From: Mucilaginibacter gotjawali
GTDB lineage: Bacteria > Bacteroidota > Bacteroidia > Sphingobacteriales > Sphingobacteriaceae
Direction: 5' to 3'
DNA: 64,000 nucleotides
Assembly: GCF_002355435.1 (NCBI RefSeq)
Contig: NZ_AP017313.1
Location: forward strand, 1-64,000
Shown: piece by piece, positions 44,399-53,396 of the stretch
How the letters are laid out: each line of letters starts with the position of its first letter
Numbering within the stretch: the first letter of the stretch is position 1
Program-made: the position numbers and the translations under genes
Notes under the pieces: generated by a model
What the model saw: only the letters and a program-made list of their open reading frames with translations
Told to the model about the DNA's origin: nothing
Database searches by the model: none

Positions 44399-44542
44399 AT
44401 GAAGATTAAACCGGATGATAGTGCAAAAAGTACTGATAAAAGAAATGCCAGAAGACGAAAGGTAATATATTATACGATAGCTTTAATCGTTCTTTGGGGA
44501 TTTGTATACTTCGCGGCGCATTTTAAAATTATTAAATTTTAA
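44399..44542 (+). CDS. 47-residue single-pass membrane protein
   Basis: MKIKPDDSAKSTDKRNARRR is a charged N-terminus, followed by one hydrophobic segment (VIYYTIALIVLWGFVYFAA) and a short basic tail. It is positioned between two XRE regulators, with an operator and promoter in front and its last 4 bp overlapping the convergent XRE gene. Small membrane proteins controlled by an XRE repressor are frequently toxins or phage-sensing parts; that is only an analogy. Confidence 0.5.
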   Translation: MKIKPDDSAKSTDKRNARRRKVIYYTIALIVLWGFVYFAAHFKIIKF

Positions 44543-44760
44543 AAATCCAACAACTCCTTCGCCTCAATTCCCAGCCCTTTTGCCAATTCAAAGATTGTAG
44601 ATAGTTGAATATTTGTTTTTCCATTTTCAATCTTCGAAATCTGGCTGTCATCCAGATCGCAATTAGCTGCTAACGCTCTTAAAGAAAGACCCTTCGCGTC
44701 TCTTATCTTCTTTAGATTGTCTCCAAAGCGTTCTTGTAAGTCTTTAAAGTTATTTTTCAA
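44539..44760 (-). CDS. XRE-family HTH regulator
   Basis: 73 aa, single HTH: FGDNLKKIRDAKGLSLRALAANCDLDDSQISKIENGKTN. The protein is a paralogue of the regulator at 44068-44292. It likely recognises TGCGG-10 nt-CCGCA at 44810-44829, upstream of its own start, and so may also control the RNA that begins about 44858. That makes the two XRE genes and the RNA a compact control unit at the end of the defence cluster. Confidence 0.85.
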   Translation of the reverse strand: MKNNFKDLQERFGDNLKKIRDAKGLSLRALAANCDLDDSQISKIENGKTNIQLSTIFELAKGLGIEAKELLDF

Positions 44761-44809
44761 TTAATTTTAAAATAATCTCGTTGAAGTTCTTTTAATATAT
44801 TTAAATTTT

Positions 44810-44829
44810 TGCGGATTTATCATACCGCA
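44810..44829. promoter_or_regulatory. Small dyad, candidate XRE operator
   Basis: TGCGG and CCGCA with 10 bp between them (ATTTATCATA), located 50 bp upstream of the XRE start and 15 bp before the -7 box TATATTTG (44845-44852) of the folded RNA. The dyad is short, so this is a weak call. Confidence 0.35.
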
Positions 44830-44857
44830 TTTGTGAAAAAAGATTATATTTGTTTTG

Positions 44858-45035
44858 CGATACTTCAATCAATAAGAAGCATTCGCTTTTATCTCGACTT
44901 AGAAACCTGAGAAATTTCAATCCCGCGAGATGATAAGTGATATGCCCACGCCATAGGTGTGGGCTCGCTTATCGTGGGTGGGCCTCTCAGGTGCCCTAAG
45001 TCGGTAAGTTGAGTCCACGCCTATGGCGTTTTTGC
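44858..45035 (+). ncRNA. Strongly folded RNA or attenuator with mutually exclusive hairpins
   Basis: From a -7 box at 44845-44852, a long rod can form: CGACTTAG (44895-44902) with CTAAGTCG (44996-45003); CCTGAGA (44906-44912) with TCTCAGG (44985-44991); GATAAGTG (44932-44939) with CGCTTATC (44966-44973); GCCCAC (44944-44949) with GTGGGC (44959-44964). A terminator hairpin follows: ACGCC-TAT-GGCGT at 45017-45029 with a T-run to 45033. Bases 44949-44964 are complementary over 16 positions (two G-U) to 45013-45028, so rod tip and terminator cannot both form with that pairing. This is attenuator or riboswitch logic before the gene at 45064, or a stand-alone RNA. I could not identify a known RNA family. 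Confidence 0.55.
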
Positions 45036-45063
45036 GCTGGCCGGCTTACCAATTAGCAATAGT

Positions 45064-45345
45064 ATGGAAGCGGCAATTATAAAACACAATTTCACGTCTG
45101 AATTATCTTTAAAAAAGATGATGGATGCCTTTTTTCAGGCAAATACACCGGATTCTGCCCGCGAATTTTTTTGGAAGGTATTTCAGTGCTGGGTAACACG
45201 CGACTGCAATATTAAAGCAGATCTGTCCGATGAAGAAGTAGCCCTGTTCTTCGATCAGTTAATCGACCTCGTGGCCGCGGCTTATATAGTACACGAGGCG
45301 AACAGGGTTTCACAAACCAGGCAGGAAGGAATGGAACATGAGTAA
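45064..45345 (+). CDS. Unknown small protein behind the folded leader
   Basis: 93 aa, helical and acidic (FTSELSLKKMMDAFF, LSDEEVALFFDQLIDLVAAAYIVHEAN), no signal. It begins 30 bp after the terminator-like hairpin, so expression likely depends on read-through or on the alternative fold. I do not recognise a family. It ends the accessory island; the next gene belongs to a common TlpA-SusCD unit. Confidence 0.5.
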   Translation: MEAAIIKHNFTSELSLKKMMDAFFQANTPDSAREFFWKVFQCWVTRDCNIKADLSDEEVALFFDQLIDLVAAAYIVHEANRVSQTRQEGMEHE

Positions 45346-45459
45346 TTACCCTGTCCAATCCTGGCTGCTACTGATCTCACCTCCTGAGTGATTTTATCCT
45401 TCGGCTGAGCGAATTCCCGCCCGGCCGCTAAATCAATTTATTAATTAAAACAAACTAAA

Positions 45460-46761
45460 ATGAAGCTAAAAATATGCTTAATGGCACTGCTATGCCTTTT
45501 TTTCCGGGCAAGCGGCCATAATATAAATAACAATCACTTCCTTAAAATAGGCGATCATGTGCCTGATATAACCATTCAGAATATGCTCTTTAATAGCTCC
45601 CGCAGTGTAAAAATATCGGACTATAAGGGAAAAATCCTGGTGCTCGATTTTTGGGCTACGTGGTGCAGCTCATGTATCTCTCATTTCCCTGAAATGTATG
45701 CCCTGCAGAAAAAAATACCAGATCAGTTACAAATACTACTGGTGAATTGCAAATCTACCAGGGACAGCGAAACAAACATTAAGGCGTTTTTTGAAAAGCG
45801 AAAAGCCTACTATCATTTTCCGACGGTGGTTATGGATACCGCCCTGGAAGCGATGTTTCCGCATCATTCAATTCCGCACTATGTGTGGATTAAAGACAAT
45901 GTTTTGATTGCGGTTACCTATGCAGATGAACTGAATGAGGCCAACGTAATAAAGGCGCTGAGCGAACCGAAAGTTCATTTACCTGAAAAGACCTTCATAC
46001 CTTATGATCTGTCGAGGCCCTACTTTAACAGCAGTGACAGTTCGGGTTCCGCTGACTATTTGTATAGGTCTTATTTGGGAATATACAAGGACGGCCTTCA
46101 TGCCATCTCTGGCTTTTCTTTCGTGAATGACACCTTAATAAACCGGATCGATGTCATGAATGCCTCCCGGATCCAGCTGATCAAATTTGCGTTTCCCGCA
46201 TTCGCTGAATTTAAGTCAGACCGGATCATTCTCAATGTTGCCCGCAAAACAGATTTTTCTGCCGACAGTTCATCAACAGCTTGGCGTTCCAGGAATTGTT
46301 TTTGCTATGAATCATCATTTCCGCCATGTGAAAGAAGCCTTGCACTTTCCATAATGCAGGGCGATATCCGGAAATATTTGCGGGTAAAAATTGACACGGT
46401 GGAGGCGGAGCAGGGCTGTCATATTTTAAGCGTGGCAGATCGAAACAGGCTAGTCCATATTCCTCCCAATACCCATCCCGAAACCAATATCAACGAACAC
46501 ACCGGCGCAGCTGTTTATTTTATTAATAGCAGCCTGCATGCTTTCATGCTCAAAATGGAAGATATCTACCGCGTGCTGTTCATCGATGAAACTGCCGGTA
46601 TCGAACGGGTTAGCCTGAATTTGCCTCCGGATCTTTTGGATGAAAAATCATTGTCGGAAAGCCTTTACAAACAAGGTTTCAAATTAACAAAGGGAAAAAG
46701 AAAAATCAAATTACTGGTAATCTCTGATGATATATCCAAAGCAGGTTGCCTGAATCAGTAA
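45460..46761 (+). CDS. Exported TlpA/ResA-like thioredoxin-domain protein
   Basis: 433 aa with a signal peptide (residues 1-19). The thioredoxin domain follows: GDHVPDITIQN, GKILVLDFWATWCSSCISHFPEM with the redox pair in WCSSC, and HSIPHYVWI with the cis-proline loop. The C-terminal 250 residues are an unrecognised extension. TlpA-like proteins reduce disulfides in the periplasm. In Bacteroidota they are often encoded before SusC/SusD pairs, as here (19 bp before susC). Confidence 0.82.
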   Translation: MKLKICLMALLCLFFRASGHNINNNHFLKIGDHVPDITIQNMLFNSSRSVKISDYKGKILVLDFWATWCSSCISHFPEMYALQKKIPDQLQILLVNCKSTRDSETNIKAFFEKRKAYYHFPTVVMDTALEAMFPHHSIPHYVWIKDNVLIAVTYADELNEANVIKALSEPKVHLPEKTFIPYDLSRPYFNSSDSSGSADYLYRSYLGIYKDGLHAISGFSFVNDTLINRIDVMNASRIQLIKFAFPAFAEFKSDRIILNVARKTDFSADSSSTAWRSRNCFCYESSFPPCERSLALSIMQGDIRKYLRVKIDTVEAEQGCHILSVADRNRLVHIPPNTHPETNINEHTGAAVYFINSSLHAFMLKMEDIYRVLFIDETAGIERVSLNLPPDLLDEKSLSESLYKQGFKLTKGKRKIKLLVISDDISKAGCLNQ

Positions 46762-46780
46762 ACCATTTAAAATCAATTTT

Positions 46781-49700
46781 ATGAAAATCCTGTACATCAT
46801 ACTTTTTATCATAAGTCCCCTAACGGCGTTTTGTCAAACCGTGACAGGCAACGTTCAGGACCAGGAGGGGAAACCCCTTGCTGGTATCACGGTATCCGTG
46901 AAAGACACGAAAATTGCGACTGCCACAAATGAAAAAGGGCAGTTCAGGCTGGTTGTGGAAGATCCTGCCGCTGTCATTCGTTTTACTTCAGAAAATATGG
47001 AAACGCATGAGATCAGACTTGCCGGTCAGAAAGCACTCACAGTAGTGCTGAAGCAAAAAACAAACAGTCTTGATGAGGTTCATATCATTGCTTACGGAAC
47101 AAGTACGCAAAGAAATACTGTTGGCTCAATCACCAAAGTTTCAGGGGCGGATATCAGTGCACAACCCGTTACCAATCCGCTGGCCGGGCTGGAAGGCAGA
47201 GTACCCGGCATGGTGGTTTCGTCCACAAGCGGGATTCCGGGGGCGTCGTTCACCTTGCAGATCAGGGGACAGAATGCTGTAAATCCAAGTCTTTCCGGAA
47301 ATATCGTCGCACCGCTTAGTCAGCCGCTATTTATAATCGACGGCGTTCCCTATGCTCCGCAAAACGGAAATATCAATCAATTTCCGTCGCTGGCCTCGCC
47401 GGGGTCAAATAATGTCTATAATAACAAGTACGGGGGAATAAGTCCTTTTGACGGCATAAATCCTTCGGACATCGAAAGCGTAGAGGTTTTGCGGGATGCC
47501 GATGCTACGGCGATCTACGGGTCAAGGGGCGGAAACGGGGTGATCATCATCACGACCAAAAAAGGACAGGCAGGTAAAACGCAGTTCAACCTTAACATCG
47601 TTGATGGAGAAAGCGTTGTCGGGCATACCATGCCTATGATGAATACCTCACAATATCTCGCCATGCGAAAACAGGCTTTTGCGAATGATGGGCTTACGCC
47701 CAATAACATTCAGTATGACCAGGCCTATGCACCGGACCTAACCCTATTTGATACCACCCGCAATACAGACTGGAAAAAGTACTTCTTTGGCAATACGGCG
47801 CATAACCTGAATGTGAATTCATCCCTTTCGGGAGGTACGGCAAACACCCAGTTTCGGTTAGGGGCCGGTTTTAACCGTGATACCTATATTTTTCCTGGAG
47901 ACTACGCGGACAGCAGGGCAAGTTTTTCAGCCAATGTGCACCATATTTCCGACAACAAAAGACTAACGGTCGATTTTACCGCCACTTATTCATACGAGAA
48001 AAACAACTCATCAGGAAACCCCAACCTTTTGCTCGCCTATACCCTGGAACCAGATTACCCGTCCCTGCTGGACAGCAAGGGCAACCTGGTTTGGAATTAT
48101 AATGGTGTCCCGCTTGACGGCGCACCGGGCGGATGGAACGCACTTTCCTACCTGAAGGAACTGTACACTATTCAAAATACATCCCTGAACAGTAATTTAC
48201 TGATCGGATATAAGATCATAGATGGACTTACTTTCAGAACAAGCCTCGGCTACAGCACCTATAACAGTCAGGAATATTACGGAGATCCCGTTGCTGCTCA
48301 AAACCCGGAGTACAGTCCGGTCGCCAGTACACGCTTCGGTAACAATAACTTTATGACATGGATCCTGGAGCCGCAGTTAGAATACAAACGCACCTTTAAA
48401 AAGGCTTCTTTTAACCTCCTTATTGGCGGAACAATTCAAAAGAATACCAATTATCAGACCGAAACAGATGGAAGCGGTTATGTAAACGATGTGCTGATAC
48501 AATCAATATCCGGTTCACCTGTGCAGTACGCGACGGATTCCTATTCCGAATATAAGTATATCGCTGCCTTCGGAAGATTTAACTTCAAATGGGATGGTAA
48601 ATACATAGTCGACATCACAGGAAACCGGGACGGTTCCAGCCGTTTTGGCCCGAACAAACAGTTTGGCAACTTCGGTTCTGTCGGTGGTGCCTGGCTTTTT
48701 AACGAAGAGAACTTTTTTAAAAACAAGTTCAGTTTTATTACCTATGGCAAGCTAAGGGTAAGCTACGGTATTACCGGGAGTGACCAGATCGCCAACTACC
48801 AGTTTCTGTCACGATGGAATCCCACCACCTACAACTATGGCGGCAATATCGGTTATACACCCCAAAATCTCTACAACCCGGATTTTAGCTGGGCAACCAC
48901 CCGGAAACTGGAATTTGGTCTGGAACTTGGCTTCGTACAGGACAGGATATTATTGAATTCTACGTGGTATCGGAATCGTTCCGGGAACCAGCTCGTGACC
49001 TATAATCTTCCGGCGCAGACGGGCTTCAGCAGCGTCCTGGAAAATGAAAACGCCGTAGTTCAGAATACAGGTTTTGAATTTACATTACAGTCCACGATTT
49101 TAAAGACCAAAGCCCTAACATGGACGAGCGCTTTCAATATTACGTTTCCGAAAAATAAGCTTTTATCATTTCCGGGGCTGGCAGAGTCGAGCTATTCCAC
49201 AACCTACAGGATAGGCCAGCCCATCTCAATTGTGAATGTTTACCGTTATGCAGGCGTAAATCCGGGTACGGGTTATTTTCAGTTTTACAACGCATCCGGC
49301 CAGATTACTGAAGATCCTGTTCAACGCGGAGGCGGTAGCCTAAACGATCAGAACTACGCCGTAAACCTTGACCCGAAGTTTTATGGCGGATGGCAAAACA
49401 GTTTCAGCTACAAGCAATTTCAGCTGAACATCTTTCTGGAATACAGGAAACAAACAGGCGTAAATTATCTGCAGTCGGTTTACAGCTATCTGCCGGGTAA
49501 TGAATTCAACCAGCCGGTTGCCTTACTGAATGCATGGAGCAAACCGGGCCAGGTTACAAATTTTGAAATGCTATCCTCCCAGTATTCACAGGCAGCAAAT
49601 GAAGCTAATTATTTCCTGCAGTCCAGCGGCATCTATAGTGATGCATCGTACCTGCGGTTAAAAACACTTTCATTCTCTTATTCACTGCCGCAACCGGTCG

Positions 49701-49855
49701 TGAAGAAGTTAAATCTCCAGAATATTCGTTTCTACGTTTCCGCACAAAACCTGTTTACTATAACAAATTATAAAGGCAACGACCCTGAAACACAAAATTT
49801 CTATGGTGTCCCGCCTTTAAAGACAATTGTCTGTGGTCTTCAACTTACCTTTTAA
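46781..49855 (+). CDS. SusC/RagA-type TonB-linked outer-membrane protein
   Basis: 1024 aa: signal peptide, CarboxypepD-reg-like domain (VTGNVQDQEGKPLAGITVSVKD), plug domain (LAGLEGRVPGMVV, then VEVLRDADATAIYGSRGGNGVIIITTKKG) and a beta-barrel ending YGVPPLKTIVCGLQLTF. It imports a ligand through the outer membrane with TonB energy, together with the SusD-like lipoprotein encoded next. No glycoside hydrolase gene is nearby, so the ligand may be a peptide or other compound rather than a glycan. Confidence 0.95.
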   Translation: MKILYIILFIISPLTAFCQTVTGNVQDQEGKPLAGITVSVKDTKIATATNEKGQFRLVVEDPAAVIRFTSENMETHEIRLAGQKALTVVLKQKTNSLDEVHIIAYGTSTQRNTVGSITKVSGADISAQPVTNPLAGLEGRVPGMVVSSTSGIPGASFTLQIRGQNAVNPSLSGNIVAPLSQPLFIIDGVPYAPQNGNINQFPSLASPGSNNVYNNKYGGISPFDGINPSDIESVEVLRDADATAIYGSRGGNGVIIITTKKGQAGKTQFNLNIVDGESVVGHTMPMMNTSQYLAMRKQAFANDGLTPNNIQYDQAYAPDLTLFDTTRNTDWKKYFFGNTAHNLNVNSSLSGGTANTQFRLGAGFNRDTYIFPGDYADSRASFSANVHHISDNKRLTVDFTATYSYEKNNSSGNPNLLLAYTLEPDYPSLLDSKGNLVWNYNGVPLDGAPGGWNALSYLKELYTIQNTSLNSNLLIGYKIIDGLTFRTSLGYSTYNSQEYYGDPVAAQNPEYSPVASTRFGNNNFMTWILEPQLEYKRTFKKASFNLLIGGTIQKNTNYQTETDGSGYVNDVLIQSISGSPVQYATDSYSEYKYIAAFGRFNFKWDGKYIVDITGNRDGSSRFGPNKQFGNFGSVGGAWLFNEENFFKNKFSFITYGKLRVSYGITGSDQIANYQFLSRWNPTTYNYGGNIGYTPQNLYNPDFSWATTRKLEFGLELGFVQDRILLNSTWYRNRSGNQLVTYNLPAQTGFSSVLENENAVVQNTGFEFTLQSTILKTKALTWTSAFNITFPKNKLLSFPGLAESSYSTTYRIGQPISIVNVYRYAGVNPGTGYFQFYNASGQITEDPVQRGGGSLNDQNYAVNLDPKFYGGWQNSFSYKQFQLNIFLEYRKQTGVNYLQSVYSYLPGNEFNQPVALLNAWSKPGQVTNFEMLSSQYSQAANEANYFLQSSGIYSDASYLRLKTLSFSYSLPQPVVKKLNLQNIRFYVSAQNLFTITNYKGNDPETQNFYGVPPLKTIVCGLQLTF

Positions 49856-49865
49856 ATCATTGATC

Positions 49866-51227
49866 ATGAAAACAATAAAAAATAACCTCTTTTTAATTTT
49901 CTTTACGTTCATGGCGCTCTCTTCCTGCAAGAAATTTGTTGAAGTAAGCCAGCCAAAAAACCAAATCACTACATCACAGGTATTTGCCGATAGCACTGAT
50001 GCTAATGCCGCAATCATTGACGTTTACATCAATATGATGACTAGTGCCATGGGCTATGATTCGGGTGGCCTGACCGTATTTACCGGTTTGTCAGTTGATG
50101 AACTCTACCAGACTTCAAACAATGCAGTATATAATCAATTTTACGTCAACAACATTAGTTCAACCAATTCAACCAATAACGGCTTATGGATTAGTGCTTA
50201 TGGTTATATCTACACACTGAATGCCTGTATAGAAGGCATTACGGCGAGCAAAGGAATACAGCCTTCTGCGAAAGCGCAGCTAATTGCTGAGGCAAGATTT
50301 GTACGGGCCTTTCAATATTTTTACTTGGTTAATTTATATGGAGGGGTGCCTGTCGTGACAAGTACCGACTATAATGTCACCCGTTTAACCGGCAGGTCAT
50401 CCACAGACCTGGTTTATAACCAGATCATTGCGGACCTGCAATATGCGGAATCCAACCTGAATAATTCTGCAGCGTTTGAGCGCCCGACTCCCTACGCAGC
50501 GAGTGCACTTTTAGCCAAAGTTTATTTATATACAGGTAAAAGCGGTTTGGCAGAGACGGAGGCTTCAAAAGTGATCAACTCAGGCATCTTCAATCTTGAA
50601 CCGGATTTAAATAGTGTTTTTTTGGGGTCCAGCGCTGAAACGATCTGGAAACTGCTGCCGGTTGCACCCAATACGGCTACTTTTGAAGGGCTGTTTTTTG
50701 TACCTTCTTCACGCAGCGCAACACCAAGGTATGTGCTAGCCCCGTCACTTTTTAGTTCCTTTGAAACGGGGGATCAACGCATGATCAACTGGGTCCAGGT
50801 GAATACAATAGCAGGAAAAGCTTATCCATATCCGTATAAATACAAACAGGGAACCACATCATCCCCAAATGAAGATTATGTGATACTCCGTTTAGCAGAT
50901 CAATATCTGATCAGGGCCGAAGCAGAAGTTACTCAGGATAAGCTAACCGCTGCGGTTGCTGACCTCAATGTGATCCGGAACAGAGCCGGACTGCCAAATG
51001 CTACAGCCTCAGATCATGCTTCCATAGTAGCGGCAATTCAGCGGGAACGACGGTCAGAGTTTTTTTGTGAATGGGGGAACCGCTGGTTTGATTTAAAAAG
51101 ATGGAATCTTTCGGGTTCGGCTTTAAGCGCCGTGAAAAGTAGTTTGACAGCTAATGCTTTAGTATATCCTGTTCCCATCCAGCAAATTACAGCTAATCCG
51201 GACTTGAGGCAAAATCCGGGGTATTGA
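49866..51227 (+). CDS. SusD/RagB-type outer-membrane lipoprotein
   Basis: 453 aa from the ATG at 49866, which directly gives a lipoprotein signal (ALSSC, Cys21). The SusD blocks are clear: ARFVRAFQYFYLVNLYGGVPVV, AALLAKVYLYTG near the middle, and YLIRAEAEVTQ, LNVIRNRAGLP and RRSEFFCEWGNRWFDLKRW near the end. It lies 10 bp after susC and forms the lid of the transporter. Confidence 0.95.
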   Translation: MKTIKNNLFLIFFTFMALSSCKKFVEVSQPKNQITTSQVFADSTDANAAIIDVYINMMTSAMGYDSGGLTVFTGLSVDELYQTSNNAVYNQFYVNNISSTNSTNNGLWISAYGYIYTLNACIEGITASKGIQPSAKAQLIAEARFVRAFQYFYLVNLYGGVPVVTSTDYNVTRLTGRSSTDLVYNQIIADLQYAESNLNNSAAFERPTPYAASALLAKVYLYTGKSGLAETEASKVINSGIFNLEPDLNSVFLGSSAETIWKLLPVAPNTATFEGLFFVPSSRSATPRYVLAPSLFSSFETGDQRMINWVQVNTIAGKAYPYPYKYKQGTTSSPNEDYVILRLADQYLIRAEAEVTQDKLTAAVADLNVIRNRAGLPNATASDHASIVAAIQRERRSEFFCEWGNRWFDLKRWNLSGSALSAVKSSLTANALVYPVPIQQITANPDLRQNPGY

Positions 51228-51235
51228 GCAAAAAA

Positions 51236-51270
51236 ACAAGAGGAAGCTTTTACTTAAGCCTCCTCTTGTT
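51236..51270 (+). terminator. Terminator after susD
   Basis: ACAAGAGGAAGCTT and AAGCCTCCTCTTGT form a 14-bp stem, apart from one bulge, with a short loop (TTACTT) about 10 bp after the susD stop. TTATCATTT follows. Confidence 0.6.
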
Positions 51271-51573
51271 ATCATTTATAAGGACTGTACAATTCCTAAG
51301 AGTTAAATACAAGCTAATTAAAGCAGCGGCAATTTTACAAAAGAAGTGCGCAAGCAATGCATTTGCAGGAGCCTGATCTTGTCGGCACATTGGAAAGTAT
51401 TTAAGACTTATACAAAGCTTTCCAAAATGTGAGGAGCGTTCCAGTAAAGTTAGAGCCTCTTTTGCTTCCTCAAAGACGTATGTTTTTCCTATTATCGGAT
51501 GAATACTATTTATTTCAAAGGCATTATTCATCCTATGAAACATTTCCTTTGACCCTACATTGACGCCTTTCAG
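51250..51573 (-). pseudogene. C-terminal remnant of a zinc-type alcohol dehydrogenase/quinone reductase
   Basis: About 57 residues on the minus strand (51403-51573), GVNVGSKEMFHRMNNAFE, then HPIIGKTYVFEEAKEAL and SSHFGKLCISL, match the last part of medium-chain dehydrogenases (SRxMFxxMxxAxxxxxxxPVIDxxFxFxEAxEAxxxLxxGxHFGKxVI). A stop lies upstream, and the frame runs past the usual end into unrelated residues. Nothing of the catalytic or cofactor domain remains. The further 200 bp up to 51770 contain another decayed-looking stretch I cannot name. Confidence 0.65.
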
Positions 51574-51768
51574 CTAAAAATAGTTGTGCACCATTAACTT
51601 GCACCATCCGTAGAGCCGGTACCCGTACTGAACTCTCTAAACGCTGATTCAGCTTGCATCACCTCAGTTCCTAATATTTTCTTATAAAATTGCTCACAGA
51701 TGTTCTTGTCGTTTTAATCTTTTTCAATACCGTTTTCCTCCACGGAAAAATTCTCCATTTGTTTACCC

Positions 51769-51826
51769 CGTTTATCCATTTTTTCGGATTTTTTGATGCT
51801 ACACCTTTGTATTGTCAATAAGGACA
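51769..51826 (+). promoter_or_regulatory. Copy 1 of shared 58-bp promoter/operator module
   Basis: CGTTTATCCATTTTT (51769-51783), then a -7-type box CACCTTTG (51802-51809) and, 3 bp later, TGTC-6 nt-GACA (51813-51826). The same elements at the same distances occur at 55969-56026 and 59040-59097. The ATG at 51842 follows 15 bp later. A common regulator is inferred. Confidence 0.6.
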
Positions 51827-51841
51827 TAAAAAAATATAAAT

Positions 51842-52372
51842 ATGAAAGATTTCAAAGTTCCAACCAGAGAAGAAGTAACGCCGGAAAACCAGGCTATTTT
51901 TGATACGCTTCAAAAAGCATTGGGTTTCGTGCCAAATTTATATGCTACCATTGCATACTCAGCCAACGGGTTAGGTAAATACCTTGCATACCAGGGCGCA
52001 AAAACAAGCTTAAGCAACAAAGAAAAAGAAGCGGTTAACCTGATCGTAAGCCAAGTGAATGGCTGTGTCTATTGCCAGAGCGCACATACACTTATCGGTA
52101 AAATGAACGGTTTCACCGAAGACGAACTTCTTGATATTCGCAGGGGCAAAGCGGCAAACCCACGTTTAAACGCGCTGGTAAAATTAGCAGAGAGCATTAC
52201 AGCAAGCCGCGGAAACGCAAAACCAAGCGCAGTAGAAGAATTTTTCGCGCAAGGCTTCACCAATGAGAACCTGGTCGACCTGATCCTGCAGATCAGTGAT
52301 AAAGTTGCGATGAATTATCTTCATAATTTAACGCAAATACCGGTTGATTTTCCTTTAGCTCCCGCAATTTAA
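51842..52372 (+). CDS. Carboxymuconolactone-decarboxylase/AhpD-like protein
   Basis: 176 aa with the AhpD core motif VNGCVYCQSAH (Cys75, Cys78, His82), the redox-active CxxC...H of the family. AhpD-like proteins reduce peroxiredoxins or alkyl hydroperoxides; the helical frame (KEKEAVNLIVSQ) fits. It is not exported. It is preceded by promoter module 1, shared with a hydrolase and a peroxiredoxin-like gene, suggesting a peroxide or electrophile response. Confidence 0.85.
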   Translation: MKDFKVPTREEVTPENQAIFDTLQKALGFVPNLYATIAYSANGLGKYLAYQGAKTSLSNKEKEAVNLIVSQVNGCVYCQSAHTLIGKMNGFTEDELLDIRRGKAANPRLNALVKLAESITASRGNAKPSAVEEFFAQGFTNENLVDLILQISDKVAMNYLHNLTQIPVDFPLAPAI

Positions 52373-52546
52373 AAACGTTGTCCGGTCGGATACTCATTGG
52401 CGGCGCCTTTCACCTGTTTACAAAATCAGCAGGTGGGGCAGCCGCTGATTAGTTTGCAATATTCCTGAAATATTTTGGCAGTAAGCGGCTGGGATCGAAT
52501 ACATCTAATAATGTTAAGCAAAAAGCATCAACCCAATATCAAAATT

Positions 52547-53299
52547 ATGAAAACATTCAGAACACCCGTCCTATGTGCATTATTATTGGTTTTAACCTAT
52601 CAAACCAGGGCACAGGCCAACCGCGATAATGTGCCTGTAAATTACCTTAAAATAAGCATAAAGCAGTTGCTGTCAAAGCAAAAGCATAGCGGTAAAGACA
52701 GCATCACCTTTTTATCCGAGGCCACGATGACCGGAAAACTGATCCGCATCAATAAAAATAAAGAATTTGCCGATGTATCCATGTTTAACCTGATATATTA
52801 CGTTATCGAGGGAAAAGGTAAACTTAAAACAGGGAACAATGAATGCGATCTGGATAAAGGTTCGGTCGTGTTTGTTCCGCGTAATATCAAGAGTTCATTT
52901 GAGGATGTAACAGTTCCCCTCAATATAATTGAACTTATTTCATTGGAAGATAAAAGCAAGGGGGACTCTGCCAGCACCAGTTTCTCTTTGGATCATCTCA
53001 GCGCCGCAAAACTGCCCGGAAAAAATGTATTCAAGGTATTTATAAATAACCAATCTATGCTATCGGGCTTGTATTTGCTGCCTGAACAGCTTAAAGGCGA
53101 TAGTACGATCTATACCCACCGATTCGACGAAATCAATCTGATCACCAGTGGTTCAGGCAAATTCCAGGCAGGTAACAAAAACCTGAAAATCAAACCCGGC
53201 GATATCGTATATGTAAGAAGAGGTGCCGGACACAAATTTAACTCCCTGAAACAAGACATGGAGATCCTCATATTTTTCGAAAAAAGATCGGTACAGTGA
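52547..53299 (+). CDS. Exported double-cupin protein
   Basis: 250 aa from the ATG at 52547, giving a signal peptide (ends TRAQ). Two cupin repeats follow: FNLIYYVIEGKGKLKTGNNECDLDKGSVVFVPRN (near 90-125) and HRFDEINLITSGSGKFQAGNKNLKIKPGDIVYVRRG (near 190-230). A longer frame from 52475 lacks the signal and is rejected. The cupin fold may bind a metal or small ligand. The product is probably periplasmic; the role is unknown. Confidence 0.75.
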   Translation: MKTFRTPVLCALLLVLTYQTRAQANRDNVPVNYLKISIKQLLSKQKHSGKDSITFLSEATMTGKLIRINKNKEFADVSMFNLIYYVIEGKGKLKTGNNECDLDKGSVVFVPRNIKSSFEDVTVPLNIIELISLEDKSKGDSASTSFSLDHLSAAKLPGKNVFKVFINNQSMLSGLYLLPEQLKGDSTIYTHRFDEINLITSGSGKFQAGNKNLKIKPGDIVYVRRGAGHKFNSLKQDMEILIFFEKRSVQ

Positions 53300-53351
53300 C
53301 CGCGTCTCCTCTAAAATATCTTCGCTGAAATAACATCAAAGTTTTTAACAT

Positions 53352-53376
53352 GCCCAAATACAAAGGGGGCTTTTTT
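53352..53376 (+). terminator. Probable terminator after the cupin gene
   Basis: GCCC (53352-53355) and GGGC (53367-53370) pair around an 11-nt loop, followed by TTTTTT. It lies about 50 bp after the cupin stop and 20 bp before the next ATG. The stem is short. Confidence 0.45.
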
Positions 53377-53396
53377 ACATCGATACATACAATAAA

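Noticed and set aside
44858-45035. Identification of the folded RNA as 6S RNA, tmRNA, SRP RNA or a retron RNA
   Set aside because: No tmRNA tag or SRP loop sequence, no reverse transcriptase gene nearby, and the rod is shorter than usual 6S RNA. The class stays open.
45460-51227. Polysaccharide utilisation locus
   Set aside because: SusC and SusD are present, but no glycoside hydrolase, lyase or HTCS regulator is close; only a TlpA-like protein precedes them.
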